A DNA stretch of 59,011 nucleotides from NCBI GenBank assembly GCA_026989055.1, contig JALSKC010000055.1:1-59011 (forward strand), written 5' to 3'. Below the pieces are notes generated by a model. The model was given only the letters and a program-made list of their open reading frames with translations. It made no database searches and was not told where the DNA came from. The DNA comes from Paracoccaceae bacterium. Its GTDB lineage: Bacteria > Pseudomonadota > Alphaproteobacteria > Rhodobacterales > Rhodobacteraceae. Numbering within the stretch: the first letter of the stretch is position 1; each line of letters starts with the position of its first letter. The position numbers and the translations under genes are program-made. Shown here piece by piece: positions 8,754 to 18,364 of the stretch.

Positions 8754-8786
8754 AGGCTAGCGGGGCACATCGAGGTGCGTCAATCG
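8754..8786 (-). promoter_or_regulatory. Probable promoter and operator half-site of the LacI-type regulator gene
   Basis: Read on the minus strand, TTGACG (8778-8783) and TAGCCT (8754-8759) are separated by 18 bases and form a plausible sigma-70 promoter 28 bases before the regulator's start. The -35 element is overlapped by ACGCACCTC, a nine-base match to one half of the dyad at 7572-7587. This suggests autoregulation. The other half of the site is poorly conserved. Confidence 0.4.
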
Positions 8787-8995
8787 GAACGACGGCGAGG
8801 CCGGCTCATGCCCGCGCACCATGTGCCGCCCGCGCGCCATGTGCGGGAATGCTCCGGCGCATCCGTGACCGCACCCCGAACCGCCCGCCAAACGCGCCCG
8901 CTGCAAGTCAAGGGCGCCCGGGCGACGACGCCCGCCGCATCCGGCAGGCTGCTCCCTTCCGGCGGGCCTTCTGCCGGCCCCGCGGCGGCGCGCCG

Positions 8996-9895
8996 CTAGC
9001 GGGCCGCCCCGGCCTCTCCGGCCCGGAGCTGGGGCAGCGCGCTCTTGAGGTAGTCGAAGAACTCGCTGTCGGGCGAGATCACCAGGGTCGAGTTCTCGCC
9101 CTTCAGCGCCTCCTCATAGGCGGTCAGGGAGCGGTAGAAGGCGAAGAACTCGGGGTCCTTCCCGTAGGCCCGGGCGAAGATGGCGTTGCGCAGGGCATCG
9201 GCCTCGCCGCGGATGATGTCGGCTTCCTTCTGCGCCTTGGAAACGGTCTCGACCACGGTGCGGTCGGCCTGGGCACGCACCCGTTGCGCCGCCTCGTTGC
9301 CGCGGGCGATCTCGTCGGCGGCCTCGCGTTCGCGCTCGGCGCGCATCCGGGCAAATGTGGCCTCCAGGTTCTGCTCGGGCAGGTCGGCACGCTTGATGCG
9401 CACATCCACCACCTGCACCCCCAGCGCCTGCGCCTGAACCCGGGCCTGATCGCGGATGCGGTTCATCAGCGCCACCCGGTCGGCCGAGAGGATCGCGCCG
9501 CTGTCCACGCTGCCCAGCACCTCGCGCAGCTCGGCGTTCAGGATCCGCTCCAGCCGCGGGCGGGCCCGCGCGATGCCGCCATCGCCGACGGCACGGCGGA
9601 ACTGCACCGGATCGGATATCCGCCAGCGGGCGAAGGCATCGACCACGAGCCGGCGGTCGTCGGCCGGGGTCACCTCCAGCGCCTGGGTATCCAGCGGCAG
9701 GATCCGGTCGTCGTATTTCACCACCTCCTGGATCAGCGGAATCTTGAAGGCCAGGCCCGGCTCGGTCTTGACCGCCTTGACCTCGCCGAACTGCAGCACC
9801 AGCGCCTTCTCGCGCTCGTCCACCACGAAGAGCGAAGAGGCCACGGCGGCGATCAGCACCGCCACGACCGGCAGAATGTAGGCTGTCTTGCGCAT
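8996..9895 (-). CDS. hflC: HflC, FtsH-modulating SPFH membrane protein
   Basis: One half of the HflKC complex that surrounds the FtsH protease in the inner membrane and tempers its activity. The protein has 299 residues: an N-terminal signal anchor at about 4-23 (AYILPVVAVLIAAVASSLFVV), the SPFH/band 7 domain starting with DEREKALVLQFGEV, and a long helical region rich in Ala/Glu/Arg (about 190-260). Typical HflC strings such as FARWRI and DVRIKRADLPEQ are present. Its start lies one base past the hflK stop, so the two are co-translated. The gene follows rpiA-gor-hflK, an order common in Rhodobacterales. Confidence 0.93.
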   Translation of the reverse strand: MRKTAYILPVVAVLIAAVASSLFVVDEREKALVLQFGEVKAVKTEPGLAFKIPLIQEVVKYDDRILPLDTQALEVTPADDRRLVVDAFARWRISDPVQFRRAVGDGGIARARPRLERILNAELREVLGSVDSGAILSADRVALMNRIRDQARVQAQALGVQVVDVRIKRADLPEQNLEATFARMRAEREREAADEIARGNEAAQRVRAQADRTVVETVSKAQKEADIIRGEADALRNAIFARAYGKDPEFFAFYRSLTAYEEALKGENSTLVISPDSEFFDYLKSALPQLRAGEAGAAR

Positions 9896-9896
9896 C

Positions 9897-11027
9897 TCAG
9901 TTCCCCTGCCCGGCGGTTGCAGCCGCGTTGCGTCTCAGCTCGTTGAGCGGCAGGTAGGGCACCACCCCCTGCCCCTCCTGGGCGGCCTGGTCGATGATGA
10001 TCTTGTCCACGCTGCCCAGCACCCGTTCGAGGGTTTCCAGATACAGGCGCTTGCGCGTCACCTCCGGCGCCTTGGCGTATTCCTCGTAGATCGACAGGAA
10101 ACGCGCCGCCTCGCCCTCGGCCTGGTTCACCACCTGGGCCCGGTAGCCCTCGGCCTGCTCGAGCAGCTGGGCCGCCTGGCCGCGAGCCTCGGCCACCACC
10201 TTGTTGGCATAGGCATCGGCGCGCTTTTCCAGCGTGTCGCGGGTCTGCTCGGCCGCCTGCACCTGGCGGAAGGCGTCGATCACCTCGGGCGGCGGGTCGG
10301 CCTTGTCGAAGTTCACCCGCACGATGTTCACGCCGCTTTCGTAACCGTCGAGGATTTCCTGGATCAGCGTCTGCACCTCCTGGGCGATGATCCCCCGGTC
10401 CCGGTTCAGAATCGGGGCCAGGCGCGAGCGCGCGATCACCTCGCGCATGGCCGATTCCGAAACCGCGCGGATCGTTTCACGCGGTTCGGCCAGGTTGAAC
10501 AGGAACAGCCGCGGGTCGGAAATGTTCCATACCACCTGGAAGTCGATATCGACGATGTTCTCGTCGCCGGTCAGCATCAGCCCCTGATCGACGCTGCCCC
10601 CGCGCCCGACGCCGATATCCTCCTTGTTCTCGACGGTGACCGGCAGGATTTCCCGGGTGACGACCGGCCAGGGGGCGAAATTCAGGCCCTCCGTTCCGGT
10701 CTCGTAATACTTGCCGAACAGCAGCTCGACCGACTGCTCCGAAGTATCCACCCGGTAGAAAGAGGCGAACAGCCACAGCACCAGGAGCGCCAGCAGCCCC
10801 AGCCCGATCGTGCCCCGGCTGAAGCGCGGTCCGCCTCCGGCCCCGGCGCCGCCGCCCGGCCCGCCGCCGCCCATCAGGACGCGCAGCCGTTCCTGCCCCT
10901 TCTGCATGATCCGGTCGAGGTCGGGGATCTGCGGCTCCGGCGGCCGGCGCCCGCCGCGGTTGCCGTCATTGCCTCCCCCGCCGCGGTTTCCACCGCCGCC
11001 CCAGGGGCCGCCGTTGTCACTGGGCAT
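9897..11027 (-). CDS. hflK: HflK, FtsH-modulating SPFH membrane protein
   Basis: Partner of HflC, 376 residues. A Gly/Asn/Arg-rich cytoplasmic tail (1-70, with GGGGNRGGGGND and GGGGPGGGAGAGGG runs) precedes a single membrane helix at about 73-92 (TIGLGLLALLVLWLFASFY). The SPFH domain follows, with VDTSEQSVELLFGKY and the VWNISDPRLFLFN signature of HflK, and the C-terminus is helical. The glycine-rich tail is normal for HflK and is probably disordered. The first ATG is 60 bases from the glutathione reductase stop. Confidence 0.93.
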   Translation of the reverse strand: MPSDNGGPWGGGGNRGGGGNDGNRGGRRPPEPQIPDLDRIMQKGQERLRVLMGGGGPGGGAGAGGGPRFSRGTIGLGLLALLVLWLFASFYRVDTSEQSVELLFGKYYETGTEGLNFAPWPVVTREILPVTVENKEDIGVGRGGSVDQGLMLTGDENIVDIDFQVVWNISDPRLFLFNLAEPRETIRAVSESAMREVIARSRLAPILNRDRGIIAQEVQTLIQEILDGYESGVNIVRVNFDKADPPPEVIDAFRQVQAAEQTRDTLEKRADAYANKVVAEARGQAAQLLEQAEGYRAQVVNQAEGEAARFLSIYEEYAKAPEVTRKRLYLETLERVLGSVDKIIIDQAAQEGQGVVPYLPLNELRRNAAATAGQGN

Positions 11028-11087
11028 CTTGGCTCGGTCCTTTCGCTTTCATGGCACTCATCTTACCTGTGCATCCCCGCCGTGAAG

Positions 11088-12443
11088 TCAAGCTCTGCGC
11101 ACCGGCGTCTTCATCAGCACGATCTCTTCGGCCATCGTCGGATGCACCGCGACCGTGCGGTCGAAATCCTCCTTGGTGGCACCCATCCGGATCGCCACCG
11201 CCACCATCTGAATCATCTCGGCCGCTCCGGGGGCGATGATGTGGCAGCCGAGCACCTTCCGCGTTTCGGCGCAGACGATCAGCTTGAACAGCACCCGCCC
11301 GGGCCGCCCGACGAAGGCGCCCTGCATCGGGCGGAAGGCGGCGGAATAGATCTCCACCGGGCGTTCGTCTCGCGCCTCTTCCTCGGTCATTCCGACCGAG
11401 GCGTATTCCGGCTGGGTGAACACCGCCGAGGGCACGAGATCATGCTCGGGCTTCGTCGGATTGCCGCGGAACACGGTCTCCACGAAGGCCGCACCCTCGC
11501 GGATCGCCACCGGCGTCAGGGTGATCCGGTCGGTCACGTCGCCCACCGCGTAGATCGAGGGAACCGAACTGCGCGAATAGGCGTCCACCTCCACCTGCCC
11601 CCAGCGGCCCAGCTTCACCCCGGCGGCTTCCAGCCCCAGCCCGGCGGTGTTCGGCTTGCGGCCGGTGGCGTAGATCACCGCGTCGAACGTGGCCTCACGC
11701 CCGTCGGTCGCCTTGACCCGGATGCCGCCGTCGCGCCGCTCCAGACGTTCGACATCGGTGCCCACATGCAGGTCGATTCCCTGATCCCGGAGCAGTTCGG
11801 CCAGGTGACCGCGCGCCTCGTCGTCGAAGCCGCGCAGCACCTGCGCGCCGCGATAATACTGCGCCGTCTCCACCCCGAGCCCGTGGAGAATGCAGGCGAA
11901 TTCGCAGGCGATGTAGCCGCCGCCGACCACCAGCACGCGCCGGGGAAGCGCATCCATGAGAAAGACATCGTTCGAGGTCCAGGCCAGTTCGCGCCCCGGA
12001 ACCTCGGGCACGAAGGGGGTGCCGCCGGTGGCCACCAGAATGTATTCGGCGCTGAAGCGGCGCCCGTCGGCCAGCACCACCTCATGCGGGCCGGCCACCA
12101 CCGCGCGCTGATCGAAGATCTCGACCCCGGCCCGGCCCAGGTTGGCGCGGTAGACTCCCTCCAGCCGGTCAAGCTCGGCATCGAGACGCCGGCGGAAGCG
12201 CTGCCAGTCGAAGCGCCCCTCCCCGATCTGCCAGCCGTATTCCCGCGCCTCGCGCAACGCCCCGGAATGGCCGGAAGCGAAGACCATCAGCTTCTTGGGC
12301 ACGCAACCGCGGATCACGCAGGTGCCGCCCATGCGGTATTCCTCGGCCAGGGCGACCCGCGCCCCGCCTTCGGCCGCCAGCCGCCCGGCCCGCACCCCGC
12401 CCGAGCCGCCGCCGATGACGAACAGGTCGTAATCGTATTTCAT
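11088..12443 (-). CDS. gor: Glutathione-disulfide reductase
   Basis: FAD-dependent reduction of oxidised glutathione by NADPH, 451 residues. FAD-binding GGGSGGVRAGRLAA is at 11-24, the redox disulfide is GGTCVIRGCVPKK at about 39-51, the NADPH-binding GGGYIACEFA is near 170-180, GDVTDRITLTPVA is the second FAD motif, and the catalytic His-Glu pair lies in VHPTMAEE near the C-terminus. The start at 12443 overlaps the rpiA stop by four bases (ATGA). Longer readings through rpiA have no support. It probably forms an operon with rpiA, hflK and hflC. Confidence 0.95.
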   Translation of the reverse strand: MKYDYDLFVIGGGSGGVRAGRLAAEGGARVALAEEYRMGGTCVIRGCVPKKLMVFASGHSGALREAREYGWQIGEGRFDWQRFRRRLDAELDRLEGVYRANLGRAGVEIFDQRAVVAGPHEVVLADGRRFSAEYILVATGGTPFVPEVPGRELAWTSNDVFLMDALPRRVLVVGGGYIACEFACILHGLGVETAQYYRGAQVLRGFDDEARGHLAELLRDQGIDLHVGTDVERLERRDGGIRVKATDGREATFDAVIYATGRKPNTAGLGLEAAGVKLGRWGQVEVDAYSRSSVPSIYAVGDVTDRITLTPVAIREGAAFVETVFRGNPTKPEHDLVPSAVFTQPEYASVGMTEEEARDERPVEIYSAAFRPMQGAFVGRPGRVLFKLIVCAETRKVLGCHIIAPGAAEMIQMVAVAIRMGATKEDFDRTVAVHPTMAEEIVLMKTPVRRA

Positions 12444-13288
12444 GCCGGCTCCCCGCCCGGCCCGGGAGGCTCGCGGAATATGTTTCCCGCGCCACCTTGC
12501 GCACCGTCTTCCGCGCCATCGCTGCGCTCCTCGCCCCCGCGCGCGCTCCCGGCGGCACCGGCCGGCGCCTCGACGATCTCCACGCTGCCGTCCTCGTGGC
12601 CGATCACCACGCTGTCGCAGATGTCGATGAACAGCCCGTTCTCCACAACCCCGGGGATCTGGTTGAGCGCCATCGACAGCTCGCGCGGCGCGCGGATCCG
12701 GCCCAGATGCAGGTCGAGGATGCGGTTTCCCTCGTCGGTAACGAAGGGGCGCTCGGCATTCATTCGCAGGCTGACCCGGGCGCCCCCGTGGCCGAGACCG
12801 TCCAGCAGCTCCTCGATCAGCACCCGCGTCGTCTGCCAGCCGAAGGGGATCACCTCGACCGGGAGCGGAAAGGCCCCCAGCCGCGCCACCCGCTTGGAGG
12901 CATCGGCAATCACCACCATCCGGTCGGAGGCCGTGGCGACGATCTTCTCCTGCAGATGCGCCCCGCCCCCGCCCTTGATGAGCGCCAGATCCGGGTCGAA
13001 CTCGTCGGCGCCGTCGATGGTCAGATCCAGCCAGCGGGCCTGCTGCAGCGTGACCACCTCGATGCCGTGCTCGCCGGCCAGCGCCGCGGTGCGGCTCGAG
13101 GTCGGCACGGCGGTGATCCGCAACCCCTCCTCGCGCAGCCGCTCGCCCAGGCACCTGACCAGCCAGGCGGCGGTGGAGCCGGTGCCCAGCCCCACCTTCA
13201 TGCCGTCCTCGACCATCGCCGCGGCCCGGCGGGCGGCGGCGCGCTTGGCGTTCTCGACCGCTGAAAGCTCCTCGGGCATGATCGCCAC
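12440..13288 (-). CDS. rpiA: Ribose-5-phosphate isomerase A with a C-terminal extension
   Basis: Interconverts ribose 5-phosphate and ribulose 5-phosphate. Family motifs are GLGTGSTAAW (about 33-42), DGADEFDPDLALIKGGGGAHLQEKIVA with the catalytic Asp/Lys, and LRMN. The start is a GTG at 13288, six bases after AGGAGG. An in-frame ATG at 13279 is further from that site. The catalytic domain ends near residue 235. The last 45 residues are a low-complexity Gly/Ala/Glu/Pro tail not found in the enzyme core, whose final codons overlap the gor start. The tail could be a relaxed extension produced by loss of an earlier stop. Confidence 0.92.
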   Translation of the reverse strand: MAIMPEELSAVENAKRAAARRAAAMVEDGMKVGLGTGSTAAWLVRCLGERLREEGLRITAVPTSSRTAALAGEHGIEVVTLQQARWLDLTIDGADEFDPDLALIKGGGGAHLQEKIVATASDRMVVIADASKRVARLGAFPLPVEVIPFGWQTTRVLIEELLDGLGHGGARVSLRMNAERPFVTDEGNRILDLHLGRIRAPRELSMALNQIPGVVENGLFIDICDSVVIGHEDGSVEIVEAPAGAAGSARGGEERSDGAEDGAQGGAGNIFREPPGPGGEPA

Positions 13289-13541
13289 CTCTCCCCTCCT
13301 GTTCCCCTGCCGGCGACGCTTCCGCTCCCGGCGCGCCCCCGGTTCCGTTTCCCGGCGTTATAGGGGCTGTGCGCAAAATGTGCGAGAGGCGAATCCGCGC
13401 CGCCTCGCCGCAACCCGCACCCTCCTCCAGCCCCCGCCTCCTGCCGCCGAACGGCCCGCAGGGGTCGCAAAAGGCGTTGCGCGCCCCGACGCGGCATGCG
13501 CATCTGCGCAGAGACGACAGCACGACCGTCGGAAGCGCGCG

Positions 13542-14915
13542 ATGTTCCTTTCCGTGTTCGACATGTTCAAGATCGGCATCGGCCCCTCCTCGTCGCACAC
13601 GATGGGGCCGATGCTGGCCGCGGCCCGTTTCCTCGATCTGCTGCGGGCCTCTCCCTTCGCCGTGCACGGGCTGCGCGCCTCGCTGCACGGTTCGCTGGCC
13701 TTTACCGGGGTCGGCCATGCCACCGACCGGGCGGTGATCCTGGGGCTGGCGGGCTTCGTTCCCGAAACCTGCGACCGCGAACGGGCCGAAGCCGCGCTGG
13801 CTGCCATCCGCGAAAGCCGCAGCGTTGAACCCGAGGGGCTGGGGCGGCTGCGGTTCGATCCGCGCAAGGACATCATTTTCGACCGCGGCCAGGCGCTGCC
13901 GGGGCACGCGAACGGCATGGTGCTGATGGCCACCGATGCCCAGGGCGACGTGGTGGCGCAGGAGACCTATTACTCGATCGGCGGCGGCTTTGTCCTGACC
14001 GCGGCCGAACTGGCCGCCGGAGAGGACAGGCAGGACGGCCCGCCGGTGCCGTATCCGTTCCACTCTGCCGCGGAAATGCTGCGCATGGCCGCCGAGGCGG
14101 GCACATCCGTCGCCGGTCTGAAACGGGCCAACGAACTGACGCGGATGTCCGCACGCGATCTTGATGCCGGGCTGGCGCGCATCCGGGAGGTGATGATGCG
14201 CTGCATCGACACCGGCCTGGCCAGCGAGGGCATCCTGCCCGGCGGGCTGAAGGTCCGCCGCCGGGCGCGCGCGATACATGAGTCGCTGCTGGCCGAACGC
14301 GGCAGGAACCTGAACGCGCCGCACACGATCAACGACTGGATCGGCGTCTATGCCATGGCGGTGAACGAGGAAAACGCCGCCGGCGGCCAGGTGGTCACGG
14401 CCCCCACCAACGGGGCCGCCGGCGTGATCCCGGCGACGATCCGCTACTGGCTGGATCACGTGCCCGGCGCCACCGCCTCGAAGGTGGGGGAATTCCTGCT
14501 CACGGCAGCCGCCATCGGCGGGCTGATCAAGCACAATGCCTCGATCTCGGGCGCCGAAGCGGGCTGCCAGGCCGAAGTCGGCTCGGCCTCGGCCATGGCG
14601 GCGGCCGGGCTGGCGGCGGTGCTCGGCGGCACCCCGGACCAGGTGGAAAACGCGGCCGAAATCGCGCTGGAACACCACCTCGGCATGACCTGCGATCCGA
14701 TAAAGGGGCTGGTTCAGGTGCCCTGTATCGAGCGCAACGCGCTGGGCGCGATCAAGGCCGTTTCCGCGGCTTCGCTTGCCATGCGCGGCGACGGCCGGCA
14801 CCTGGTGCCGCTGGATGCGGCCATCGAAACCATGCGCCAGACCGGCCGCGACATGCACGGCCACTACAAGGAAACCTCGCTCGGCGGGCTGGCGGTCAAC
14901 GTGCCCAACTGCTGA
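13542..14915 (+). CDS. sdaA: L-serine ammonia-lyase, iron-sulfur type
   Basis: Converts L-serine to pyruvate and ammonia using a 4Fe-4S cluster. The 457 residues give the single-chain form: a beta domain starting [24 protein letters not shown], then the alpha domain with [41 protein letters not shown], and the cluster cysteines in [20 protein letters not shown]. The start at 13542 coincides with the conserved N-terminus. Frames reaching far upstream cross the divergent rpiA promoter and other genes. The 253 bases between rpiA and this gene must hold both promoters. Confidence 0.95.
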   Translation: MFLSVFDMFKIGIGPSSSHTMGPMLAAARFLDLLRASPFAVHGLRASLHGSLAFTGVGHATDRAVILGLAGFVPETCDRERAEAALAAIRESRSVEPEGLGRLRFDPRKDIIFDRGQALPGHANGMVLMATDAQGDVVAQETYYSIGGGFVLTAAELAAGEDRQDGPPVPYPFHSAAEMLRMAAEAGTSVAGLKRANELTRMSARDLDAGLARIREVMMRCIDTGLASEGILPGGLKVRRRARAIHESLLAERGRNLNAPHTINDWIGVYAMAVNEENAAGGQVVTAPTNGAAGVIPATIRYWLDHVPGATASKVGEFLLTAAAIGGLIKHNASISGAEAGCQAEVGSASAMAAAGLAAVLGGTPDQVENAAEIALEHHLGMTCDPIKGLVQVPCIERNALGAIKAVSAASLAMRGDGRHLVPLDAAIETMRQTGRDMHGHYKETSLGGLAVNVPNC

Positions 14916-14999
14916 GCCGCCCCGCCCGCCCGGCAGCGGAAAGCGCCGCCGCGGCCACGGCCGCCGGCGGACGGAGCGGCCGCGCGCCTTTCCGGCTGC

Positions 15000-15686
15000 T
15001 CAGCCCGCCGCCGCTCTTCCGGACTCTCCGGCCAGCGCCCGCACCACGGCGCCGAGCGCCTTCCGCGGGAGGATGATCAGCATCCCCGGCCCGTCGAACC
15101 CCAGCCGCACCGGGGCGGAAACGACCCGGTTCGAGGTGCCGATCCGCCCGTCGGGGGCAAAATCGATCCCCGCGATCGGCCATTGCAGACCCTGCGACTC
15201 CCCGCGCAGCCTCGCCATCGGGAACAGCGACAGCCGCATCCCCGGTGCCAGGTCGAGCGCCAGCGGCACGCGCCCGTGCACCACCACATCCCGCGCCCCC
15301 AGAAGCACGCAGGGCGCCCCGCGGTGGCGCACCAGCGCGTTGAACACCGCCAGCTGATGATCCAGCCGCCGCCCCAGAAACCCGACCCCGATGATCAGCG
15401 GCGCCCGGATCCGGGCCAGACATTTCTCGAAATCGGTGCTCTCCTGCTCGGCAACGTGCAGCCGGTCGGAAACTGGAATTTTCTCCAGAGTCGCCCTATC
15501 TGTGGAATCGAGATCGCCGATGATCTTTTCGGGCCGCTTGCCACAATTTAGCAACATTTTGGCCCCACCATCCGCCGCGACGGCACGGGGCGCCAGCTTC
15601 AGCGCCAGCCGCAGTTCGGCCTTGCCTGCCTGCCCCGCGCCGACCAGGGTAACGAATTCGGGTGAGTGAACGATGTCGTCAGCCAT
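15000..15686 (-). CDS. Thiamine pyrophosphokinase
   Basis: Transfers pyrophosphate from ATP to thiamine, 228 residues. The [24 protein letters not shown] block (about 38-62) contains the GDLDS Asp pair that binds Mg-[14 protein letters not shown] and [19 protein letters not shown] are the other conserved thiamine pyrophosphokinase strings. It is divergent from the 731-residue unknown protein with a 141-base shared promoter region, and convergent with sdaA. Confidence 0.88.
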   Translation of the reverse strand: MADDIVHSPEFVTLVGAGQAGKAELRLALKLAPRAVAADGGAKMLLNCGKRPEKIIGDLDSTDRATLEKIPVSDRLHVAEQESTDFEKCLARIRAPLIIGVGFLGRRLDHQLAVFNALVRHRGAPCVLLGARDVVVHGRVPLALDLAPGMRLSLFPMARLRGESQGLQWPIAGIDFAPDGRIGTSNRVVSAPVRLGFDGPGMLIILPRKALGAVVRALAGESGRAAAG

Positions 15687-15827
15687 GCCTTATTTTCCGC
15701 CCGCTCCGGAAACATTCCACATTGTGACCGCAAAATTATCATGCGCTTTTCGCAGCTCCGTTCCTATTTGCGAACCATTGCATGGTAAACAGATCCCTGC
15801 TGGATCGGGGGAGAAAGCGAAAGACAG

Positions 15828-18023
15828 ATGATGGGGCCGAGTAAGATTCTCACCGTCTCCTACGGGACGTTCTCCTGCACGCTGGAAGGGTTCGACGACC
15901 CGTTTTCCACCATGCGCAGCATTGCCGAGTATTTTCGCGATCTCGCCGCCGAAGACCGCTACTTCGGGGCCGAACCGCCGCAGCCGGATGCGGAAATGCT
16001 GCACCGGATCGCCGAACGCGAGATCCGGCGCCGGGTGGAGGCCCGGGTCGGCGACAACGGCGTCGTGCTGCGCCAGCTTGACGGCACCCCCCCCGAGGAC
16101 GGCGACACGACCGCCCCGCCCCGCCGCGCCCCGGGCGATCCGGCTCTTCCCGCCGCCGGCGCCGCCGTGCAGGCCGGCCTGCCCGATACCGGCTCTGCGC
16201 CGCGCAGCGAAAGCCGCTCCGCGGAAAGCCACCCCGCGGCGGGCGGCGCCGCTCCCGAGGAGGGCATTCCCGCGGAGGGCGAGGCTCCTGCAGGCAGCCC
16301 CCGCGCCGCAGCAACCGCCCCGGCCCCGGCGGGAACCGATGCCGCCGAAACGGAAGAACCGGAAGAGGAGGCGCCGCACGAGGCGGCGACGCTGCACAGC
16401 GTGGCCGCGAAGCTTGCGCGCCTGCGCGCCGCCGCAAACGGCGGTTCCGATGTGTCAGAGCCGGAAACCGTCGCCCCGATCGGGCAGGATGCCTTCTCCA
16501 CCCGTCCGATCTCGACCGTTTTCGAGGATGTTCTTCCCGAAGATGTTCTGCCCGAATCCGAAGCGCCCGCGGCTCCGCCCGCGATGCCGGAAGAGGCCGC
16601 GCCGGAAGCGGAAGAACCGGCCGCAGAAGAACCCGCCGCGCCGGCCGAGGAGGCCTCGCAAGAGCCGGCGGCGGCTCCGTTCGCCGAAGCCGAAGCCGAA
16701 GCCGAAGCCGAAGCCGAAGCCGAAGCCGAAGCCGAAGCCGAAGCCGAAGCCGAAGCCGAAGCCGAAGCCGAAGCCGAAGCCGAAGAATTCTCGGCCGATT
16801 CGCCGCCGGCGCAAGCCCCTGTCGCAACTCCGGCTCCGGAAATCTCCGGCCCCGCCGAGGAACCGCACCCGATTCCGGCGGAATACCGCCAGGATACGGC
16901 TGACATGCCGCCGGCCGCTGTTGCCGCCGCCGATGGCGCCGATGACGCCTCGGAAGATGATGCCGAAGAGGGGGACAGCTGGGACGATGCGGCGATCTCC
17001 GCCCCCGATGCCCCGGCCGTGGCCCGCGTGATCAAGATGCGCCGAGAGGATTTCGAGAGCATGATCGACTCCGGCGCCCTGCGGGAAATCGCCTCCGACG
17101 AAGACGCCCCCGAAGCAGGCGGGAGCGGCACGGCACCGGAAACCGCCGGCGCGGATGGGAACGATGAAAACGATGAAAGCGCACAGAGCGAACCGGAAAG
17201 CACGCTTTCCCCGGAAGACGAAGCCGAGCTGATGGCCACGCTGGCCGCCGTCCGCCGCAAGGCCGAAGCCGAAGCGCGGGCGGAAAAGGAAGGCCGCGCC
17301 CTTCTGGAAAACGACAATATCGAGGAAAACACCGAAACGGTCTCGCGCATTCTCGACCTGACCAATTCCGAAATGGCCGAAAGCGAAGGTTCGCGCCGCC
17401 GCTCGGCGATCGCCCATCTGAAGGCCGCCGTGGCCGCGACCCGCGCCGACCGGCAGCTGTCGCGCAGGAACAAGGCCCGGGAAGACGAGGAGATCAGCCA
17501 GTATCGCAAGGATCTGGCGAAAGTCGTGCGCCCGCGCCGTCCGGCCGAAGGCGAGGCGCGGGAGAAGCGGCGGATCGCGCCGCTGGTGCTGGCCTCCGAA
17601 CAGCGGGTCGATGCCGGTGCCGCGAAGCAGCTCCCCCCGCGGCAGGGCACCGCCGTCCGCCCGCGCCGGATCGACCGCCAGGCGCTGGCGGAAGATCCCG
17701 GCGCGCCGGCCGAAAACATCTTCGTCGAGCCGGACTCCTTTGCCAGGTTCGCCGCCGACATGGGGGCCCATGACCTGCCGGATCTGCTGGAGGCCGCCGC
17801 CGCCTATCTGGCCTTCGTCGAGGGGCAGGCGCATTTCTCGCGTCCGCAGATCATGCAGGCCGTGGCCGCGATCCGCACGGGAGAGGAATTCAGCCGGGAA
17901 GACGGGCTGCGCTCCTTCGGCATGCTGCTGCGCCGCGGCAGGATCCGCAAGATCCGCCGCGGCCAGTTCACCATCGCCGAGACCACCCGCTTCAAGCCGC
18001 AGCAGCACGCCGTGGGCGAATGA
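15828..18023 (+). CDS. Rhodobacterales-type protein of unknown function with Glu-Ala repeat linker
   Basis: A 731-residue acidic protein with two folded ends and a disordered middle. Residues 1-90 (SKILTVSYGTFSCTLEGFDDPFSTMR... EREIRRRVEARVG) look like a compact domain. The C-terminal 110 residues (SFARFAADMGAHDLPDLLEAAAAYLAFVEGQ... LRRGRIRKIRRGQFTIAETTRF) form a second, basic domain. Between them lie about 450 residues of Ala/Glu/Pro-rich sequence, including an uninterrupted (Glu-Ala)n stretch encoded by 17 perfect hexamers, and a coiled segment (about 455-550) rich in Arg/Lys/Glu. There is no signal peptide or membrane helix, so it is cytoplasmic. Similar N-termini are, as I recall, common in Rhodobacteraceae with no assigned function. 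I do not know what it does. Two adjacent ATGs (15828, 15831) are possible starts. Confidence 0.75.
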   Translation: MMGPSKILTVSYGTFSCTLEGFDDPFSTMRSIAEYFRDLAAEDRYFGAEPPQPDAEMLHRIAEREIRRRVEARVGDNGVVLRQLDGTPPEDGDTTAPPRRAPGDPALPAAGAAVQAGLPDTGSAPRSESRSAESHPAAGGAAPEEGIPAEGEAPAGSPRAAATAPAPAGTDAAETEEPEEEAPHEAATLHSVAAKLARLRAAANGGSDVSEPETVAPIGQDAFSTRPISTVFEDVLPEDVLPESEAPAAPPAMPEEAAPEAEEPAAEEPAAPAEEASQEPAAAPFAEAEAEAEAEAEAEAEAEAEAEAEAEAEAEAEAEEFSADSPPAQAPVATPAPEISGPAEEPHPIPAEYRQDTADMPPAAVAAADGADDASEDDAEEGDSWDDAAISAPDAPAVARVIKMRREDFESMIDSGALREIASDEDAPEAGGSGTAPETAGADGNDENDESAQSEPESTLSPEDEAELMATLAAVRRKAEAEARAEKEGRALLENDNIEENTETVSRILDLTNSEMAESEGSRRRSAIAHLKAAVAATRADRQLSRRNKAREDEEISQYRKDLAKVVRPRRPAEGEAREKRRIAPLVLASEQRVDAGAAKQLPPRQGTAVRPRRIDRQALAEDPGAPAENIFVEPDSFARFAADMGAHDLPDLLEAAAAYLAFVEGQAHFSRPQIMQAVAAIRTGEEFSREDGLRSFGMLLRRGRIRKIRRGQFTIAETTRFKPQQHAVGE
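16683..16784 (+). repeat. 17 perfect tandem copies of the hexamer GCCGAA
   Basis: From 16683 to 16784 the hexamer GCCGAA repeats 17 times without a single mismatch. It encodes an Ala-Glu alternation inside the unknown 731-residue protein. The unit is a multiple of three, so copy-number change would lengthen or shorten the linker without breaking the frame. Perfect identity suggests recent expansion by slippage. Confidence 0.97.
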
Positions 18024-18077
18024 GCCGCTCGCGGCGGGTCGGCGCGAGCCGCCTTCCGGGGGATAGATTCCGAGGGG

Positions 18078-18364
18078 TCAGTGCCCCCCGTTCCGCCCTT
18101 CCCCCTCTTCCGGTCCGCCGTCGCGCTCCTCTGCCGCGCCGGCATCCGGGTCCGCCTGCCCGATTCCCAGGAAGACCGGCCTGAGGGGCAGCACCCAGGC
18201 AATGCCCAGCCCGACATAGACCGCCAGCTCCAGCAGGAACGGCGGGCGCCCGAAGAGCCGGGCGGCAAGGTTCACCAGCGTCACCGCGATGACGACATAC
18301 GCCGGCAGGCCGATCAGCAGGATGATCAGCGCAAGGCGGCGGCGGGTCTTGTAGGACAGGGCCA

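Noticed and set aside
9888-14915. A continuous open frame of about 1,675 codons on the plus strand
   Set aside because: It runs antisense through hflK, gor and rpiA and only becomes real at 13542 (sdaA). Stop-free antisense frames are expected at this GC content.
15828-18023. Chemotaxis kinase CheA (a name sometimes seen on such proteins)
   Set aside because: No histidine kinase, HPt or CheW domain is visible; the label would be misleading.
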